From Rufibacter hautae (GTDB lineage Bacteria > Bacteroidota > Bacteroidia > Cytophagales > Hymenobacteraceae): a stretch of 64,000 nt of DNA. Positions within the stretch are counted from its first letter, which is position 1. Each line of letters begins with the position of its first letter. The stretch is from positions 186,001-250,000 of the forward strand of contig NZ_VKKY01000002.1 of assembly GCF_008271695.1 (NCBI RefSeq). Direction: 5' to 3'. Position numbers and translations under genes: made by a program. Positions 60,505-64,000 of this stretch are shown piece after piece. Under the pieces are notes generated by a model, which had not been told where the DNA came from, ran no database searches, and saw only the letters and a list, made by a program, of their open reading frames with translations.

Positions 60505-62265
60505 ATGAAGAGAATTGAATTTGGATTTGCTCCTCAGGGAAAAAGGCGGGTAGCGATGCTATGTGTTTTAGTGGCCTTATTTTCATTTATGGCCCTACCT
60601 GGAAATAGCCAGAATATAAAAAAGAAGGCTAAAAACGCCCCGGTGTTTTCCAACTCTGTCTATGAAGGCAACGACAAAGTTTACAGTGACAATCCCCTGA
60701 AACCAGGTGAGTTTTACAACCCTATCCTACAGGGCGCCTATCCAGACCCAGCCATCACGCGCAAGGGCAACGACTACTACCTGGTAGCTTCCACTTTCGC
60801 TATTTTCCCCGGGGTACCAGTGTTCCATTCAAAGGACCTGGTGAACTGGACGCAGATCGGGCACGCGTTGGACCGGGTGTCGCAGCTGGACGTGCATGAT
60901 ACGGGAATCAGCGCCGGTGTGTATGCCCCGGACATTGAGTACAACCCCAACAATGACACCTTTTACATGATCGTGACGGCATTTGCCGGGGGCGCAGGGA
61001 ACATTGTGGTGAAATCGAAGGACCCGGCCAAAGGATGGAGTGAGCCGTTCAAGCTGAATTTCCAGGGGATAGATCCCTCCCTTTTCTTTGATGACAACGG
61101 GAAAGCCTATGTGGTCCACAACGATGCCCCGGATAAAGGGACAGAACTGTATGAAGGGCACCGCGTGATCAAGGTGTGGGACTATGACCTTGAAAAAGAC
61201 CAGGTCATTGCCGGAACCGACAAGATTATTGTAAACGGCGGCGTTGACCTCTCCAAAAAACCGATCTGGATTGAAGCTCCCCATATCTACAAAAGGAACG
61301 GAAAGTATTACCTGATGTGCGCCGAAGGCGGTACCGGCGGAAACCACAGCGAAGTGGTGTTTATAAGCGACAGCCCTAAAGGTCCTTTTACCCCTGCCCC
61401 CAACAACCCAATCCTGTCCCAAAGACACCTTAGCCAGAACAGGCCCAACAAAGTAGATTGGGCCGGCCACGCCGATTTAGTAGAAGGCCCCGATGGCAAG
61501 CACTACGGCGTGTTTCTGGGTATCCGCCCGAACGAGAAGAACCGCGTTAACATCGGGCGAGAGACCTTCATTTTGCCTGTTGATTGGTCGGGCCAGTTCC
61601 CGGTTTTTGTCAATGGACTTGTACCTATGGAACCGAAGCTGAAAACGCCTGCCGGTGTGGAAAACAAAACCGGGAAAGAAGGCTTCTTCCCCAATGGCAA
61701 CTTCACCTTCACGGACAACCTTACTTACAAGAACCTGGACTACCGGTGGGTGGGTTTAAGAGGCCCCCGCGAGGCGTTTATTTCCCAGACAAAGAAAGGG
61801 CTGCAGATCAATCCGTTTCCAGTGAACATCAAAGAGGTGAAGCCCACCTCCACGCTCTTCCTCCGGCAGCAGCACAATAGTTTCACCTATACCACCACCC
61901 TGGATTACAAGCCTGCCTCAGAAAAGGATCTGGCGGGGATTACGTTGCTGCAAAGCGAGGCCTTCAACTACGTGTTCGGCTTGACCAGAAAAGGCAAAGA
62001 CGCTTACCTGGTTCTGGAAAGAACCGAGAAAGGAGCCTCTAAAGTAATAGCCAGCCAAAAAGTTGATATCCAAAAGCCAATACAGTTGCGGGTAAAGGCA
62101 GAAGGAGATGCCTACCAATTCAGCTACTCAACGGATGGGAAAAGCTTTATGGATCTGGGCAGCCCGGTCTCGGGAGATATTCTTTCCACCAACGTGGCGG
62201 GAGGTTTTACGGGCACATTGATAGGCTTGTACGCTACGTCAGCCAATGATGTACAGCCGCAGTAA
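60505..62265 (+). CDS. Glycoside hydrolase family 43 protein (beta-xylosidase/arabinofuranosidase-like)
   Basis: The 586-residue protein has a signal-like N-terminus (RVAMLCVLVALFSFMALPGNS). The five-bladed propeller carries the three acidic residues: base Asp in GAYPDPAI (about 78), pKa-modulating Asp in GIDPSLFFDDNGKAYVV (about 190) and acid Glu in WIEAPHIYKRNGKYYLM (about 254). A C-terminal beta-sandwich follows (about 370-580, TSTLFLRQQHNSFTYTTTLD), as in GH43 proteins with an XSA-type domain. It hydrolyses xylo- or arabino-oligosaccharides in the periplasm or outside. Confidence 0.93.
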   Translation: MKRIEFGFAPQGKRRVAMLCVLVALFSFMALPGNSQNIKKKAKNAPVFSNSVYEGNDKVYSDNPLKPGEFYNPILQGAYPDPAITRKGNDYYLVASTFAIFPGVPVFHSKDLVNWTQIGHALDRVSQLDVHDTGISAGVYAPDIEYNPNNDTFYMIVTAFAGGAGNIVVKSKDPAKGWSEPFKLNFQGIDPSLFFDDNGKAYVVHNDAPDKGTELYEGHRVIKVWDYDLEKDQVIAGTDKIIVNGGVDLSKKPIWIEAPHIYKRNGKYYLMCAEGGTGGNHSEVVFISDSPKGPFTPAPNNPILSQRHLSQNRPNKVDWAGHADLVEGPDGKHYGVFLGIRPNEKNRVNIGRETFILPVDWSGQFPVFVNGLVPMEPKLKTPAGVENKTGKEGFFPNGNFTFTDNLTYKNLDYRWVGLRGPREAFISQTKKGLQINPFPVNIKEVKPTSTLFLRQQHNSFTYTTTLDYKPASEKDLAGITLLQSEAFNYVFGLTRKGKDAYLVLERTEKGASKVIASQKVDIQKPIQLRVKAEGDAYQFSYSTDGKSFMDLGSPVSGDILSTNVAGGFTGTLIGLYATSANDVQPQ

Positions 62266-62308
62266 GAAGTTCAGATAGCACAGATTCACACCAGTAGCTG
62301 ACCGGTGG

Positions 62309-62354
62309 TTTAGACTACATTTTTGATTTTTGGCTTTAAAACGCTAAGGCGTTT
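62309..62354. repeat. Divergent palindrome copy and AAACGC/GCGTTT inverted repeat
   Basis: TTTAGACTAC, TTTTTGATTTTT and GGCTTTAAAAC follow the 35 bp-family plan; AAACGC-TAAG-GCGTTT overlaps its end. The second could be an operator for the GH9 gene (weak). Confidence 0.35.
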
Positions 62355-62415
62355 GGTTTGCCTTGCCACCTTTGAAACCGGGCCATTATTGAAGACCTAT
62401 TATAATTAAATCAAC

Positions 62416-64000
62416 ATGAAAAGACGGATACTTTTACTAGCAGCCATGCTATTCCTGGGGGCATACCAGTATGCCTCGGGCCAGGATCTGAAGCTCAATG
62501 ACCGTGAGTATTTTGAGCAGCAAGGCGTGAATGTGCTGGTGTACAACAACCTGTTTACCGGAGGCTTCAACGATGAGAAGAACGCCGGGATAGAATTGAT
62601 TCACCACGGCGTGAGAACGGCGCAGGGCGGGGCAGTGCGGCTCTCCAACACGCCGGAGCAATGGGACCTTGTTCCTGATATTCTCAATCGCAAAGTAGAC
62701 CGCGCCGCTAAAACGGTAGAGGCTACGCTACAGTACAAAGAGTACAACTTTGATTCAAGGGTAGTGGTGACGGCCAAGGGCAAAGGCGTGGAGATCGCCG
62801 TTTACCTGGACAAACCCGTTCCCAAGGAATTGGAAGGAAGCGCCGGCTTTAACCTGGAGTTTCTGCCCTCGCAATACTGGGCGAAGAACTATCTAGTGGA
62901 TGGTCGCCCCAACCTCTTTCCGCGGTATGTGGTAGGCAACACCGTTGCCAGGCCCAACACCCAGAAACCGAAGCAATACAAAGGCTACGTCACTTCCGAT
63001 GATCGGGGAACCGGCAAATTCATAGATCCGCTTCCGCTGGAAACAGGCCGCACCTTTCTGTTTGCGCCTGATTCCCCGGAGCGGATGGTAAGAATTACCT
63101 CGCCAGATGCCGACCTGATGCTGTTTGATGGCCGTATGCTGGCCCAGAACGGCTGGTTTGTGGTGCGTAGTTTGCTTCCAGCCGGTAAAACAGGCAAGGT
63201 ATTGACCTGGACTGTGGAGCCAAATGCCATTAAAGGCTGGGTGAGAGATCCTAATATTGGGTTCTCTCAGGTAGGCTACCTCCCTGCGCAACCCAAAGTT
63301 TCTATTATTGAACTAGACAAGAAAGACAAACCCGTTAAAAGCGCGGCCATCTTCAAAGTAGGCGATGACGGCAAAGCGACCAAAGTATTTACCGGCAAAA
63401 TCAATACCTGGGGTGACTACTTCAAGTACCACTACGTGAAGTTCGATTTCTCTCCCGTGAAGACGCCCGGTATCTACTACATCCAGTACGGAGACACCAA
63501 GACCAACAATTTCCTGATTGGCGAGCAGGTGTACAGCAAGATTACCGATGCCACCAGCGACATCTGGATTCCCATCCACATGAACCACATGTTCGTGAAC
63601 GAGGCATACCGAGTGTGGCACGGCGAGCCTTTCAAGGAAGGATACCGCCAGGCCCCGCCCAACACCGATCACTTTGACCTTCACGCCCAAGGACCAACTA
63701 CCGATACCAAGTACAAAGCCCTGGACCTGATCCCCGGCCTGAACGTAGGCGGTTTCTTCGATGCCGGGGACTTTGACATTGAGACCGGCTCGAACATCAG
63801 CGTGGTGCAGAATTTTGTCAAAACTTGGGAGAGTTTCAAACCCCAGCGCGACCAGACGTTTATTGACCAGAAGCAGCGTTATGTAGATCTTCACCGCCCC
63901 GATGGGATTCCGGACGTGTTGCAGTTTATTGAGCATGGCACCCTGAACCTGGTAGCCCAGGCAGAGATCATCGGTCACATGGCCCAGACCCTCTCCAACG
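62416..64000 (+). CDS. Glycoside hydrolase family 9 (cellulase), 3' end outside window
   Basis: The frame is open from ATG 62416 to the window end (528+ residues). It begins with a signal peptide (MKRRILLLAAMLFLGAYQYASGQ), then a long beta-rich N-terminal region without motif. The cellulase-Ig-like domain follows (NIGFSQVGYLPAQPKVSII, about residues 281-300, to NNFLIGEQVY). The catalytic (alpha/alpha)6 domain starts near 380, with LNVGGFFDAGDFDIETGS (about 440-456) giving the two catalytic-site Asp residues. GH9 enzymes cleave beta-1,4-glucans or related chains. It closes a GH2, CE6, BD-FAE, GH43, GH9 series. Confidence 0.9.
   Translation, partial: MKRRILLLAAMLFLGAYQYASGQDLKLNDREYFEQQGVNVLVYNNLFTGGFNDEKNAGIELIHHGVRTAQGGAVRLSNTPEQWDLVPDILNRKVDRAAKTVEATLQYKEYNFDSRVVVTAKGKGVEIAVYLDKPVPKELEGSAGFNLEFLPSQYWAKNYLVDGRPNLFPRYVVGNTVARPNTQKPKQYKGYVTSDDRGTGKFIDPLPLETGRTFLFAPDSPERMVRITSPDADLMLFDGRMLAQNGWFVVRSLLPAGKTGKVLTWTVEPNAIKGWVRDPNIGFSQVGYLPAQPKVSIIELDKKDKPVKSAAIFKVGDDGKATKVFTGKINTWGDYFKYHYVKFDFSPVKTPGIYYIQYGDTKTNNFLIGEQVYSKITDATSDIWIPIHMNHMFVNEAYRVWHGEPFKEGYRQAPPNTDHFDLHAQGPTTDTKYKALDLIPGLNVGGFFDAGDFDIETGSNISVVQNFVKTWESFKPQRDQTFIDQKQRYVDLHRPDGIPDVLQFIEHGTLNLVAQAEIIGHMAQTLSN

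Overview
The window comes from a Bacteroidota chromosome. The likeliest home is the Cytophagales/Hymenobacteraceae group (Rufibacter- or Pontibacter-like); the genus is a guess from gene content and repeats. The evidence is OMP_b-brl_3-type TonB receptors with CarboxypepD_reg-like N-domains, a LytS/LytTR pair, DUF3943, DUF3037 and DUF5602 proteins, many short-signal lipoproteins, no Shine-Dalgarno leaders, and one perfect TTTG-N19-TAnnTTTG promoter. Most genes look moderately GC-rich by eye. Positions 1-414 and about 52.8-57.6 kb are clearly AT-richer. I see no tRNA, rRNA or CRISPR.

Layout: (1) 0.4-12.4 kb: a class II UvrA; a RAYT transposase framed by nested REP hairpins; lipoproteins; a low-complexity protein; an esterase-like lipoprotein; a possible PD-(D/E)XK protein; a 1 kb block of repeats; LD-carboxypeptidase; N-formylglutamate amidohydrolase; a proline-iminopeptidase-like hydrolase. 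(2) 12.4-25.3 kb: a 1.4 kb gene-free stretch with a strong promoter, two related secreted Cys proteins, a TonB-type receptor, a short-chain dehydrogenase, an erythromycin-esterase-family lipoprotein, an MFS transporter, gamma-glutamyltransferase and a DUF5602 lipoprotein. (3) 25.4-46.4 kb: SWIM/SNF2 helicase, TMEM175-like channel, MsrB, DUF3943 protein, HipA-like/DUF3037 overlapping pair, a serine-hydrolase homologue with altered catalytic residues, LytS/LytTR two-component pair, two divergent spore-photoproduct-lyase-family radical SAM genes, patatin-like phospholipase and a penicillin-acylase-family lipoprotein. (4) 46.9-64 kb: a carbohydrate-degradation locus (TonB-type receptor, GH2, CE6-like esterase, BD-FAE-like esterase, GH43, and GH9 running off the end). 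A block of AT-rich foreign genes interrupts it.

That AT-rich block is the most striking part. A broken tyrosine recombinase (stop codon, internal deletion, frameshift) is followed by a GTTGGGC junction and then small unrelated genes on the + strand. Four 67-72 bp imperfect palindromes separate them. The palindromes begin with RYYYAAC-like and end with GTTRRRY-like boxes and share the core GGCCGACGGCC, with site 4 slightly diverged. This is the geometry of integron gene cassettes and attC sites, here apparently stranded without an intact integrase.

A second theme is repeats. Some 20 copies of a ~35 bp imperfect palindrome sit mostly just after stop codons. There are also REP hairpins around a RAYT gene, and several families of long inverted pairs. 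UvrA2 plus two photoproduct-lyase-family proteins suggest a UV-tolerance theme (inference).
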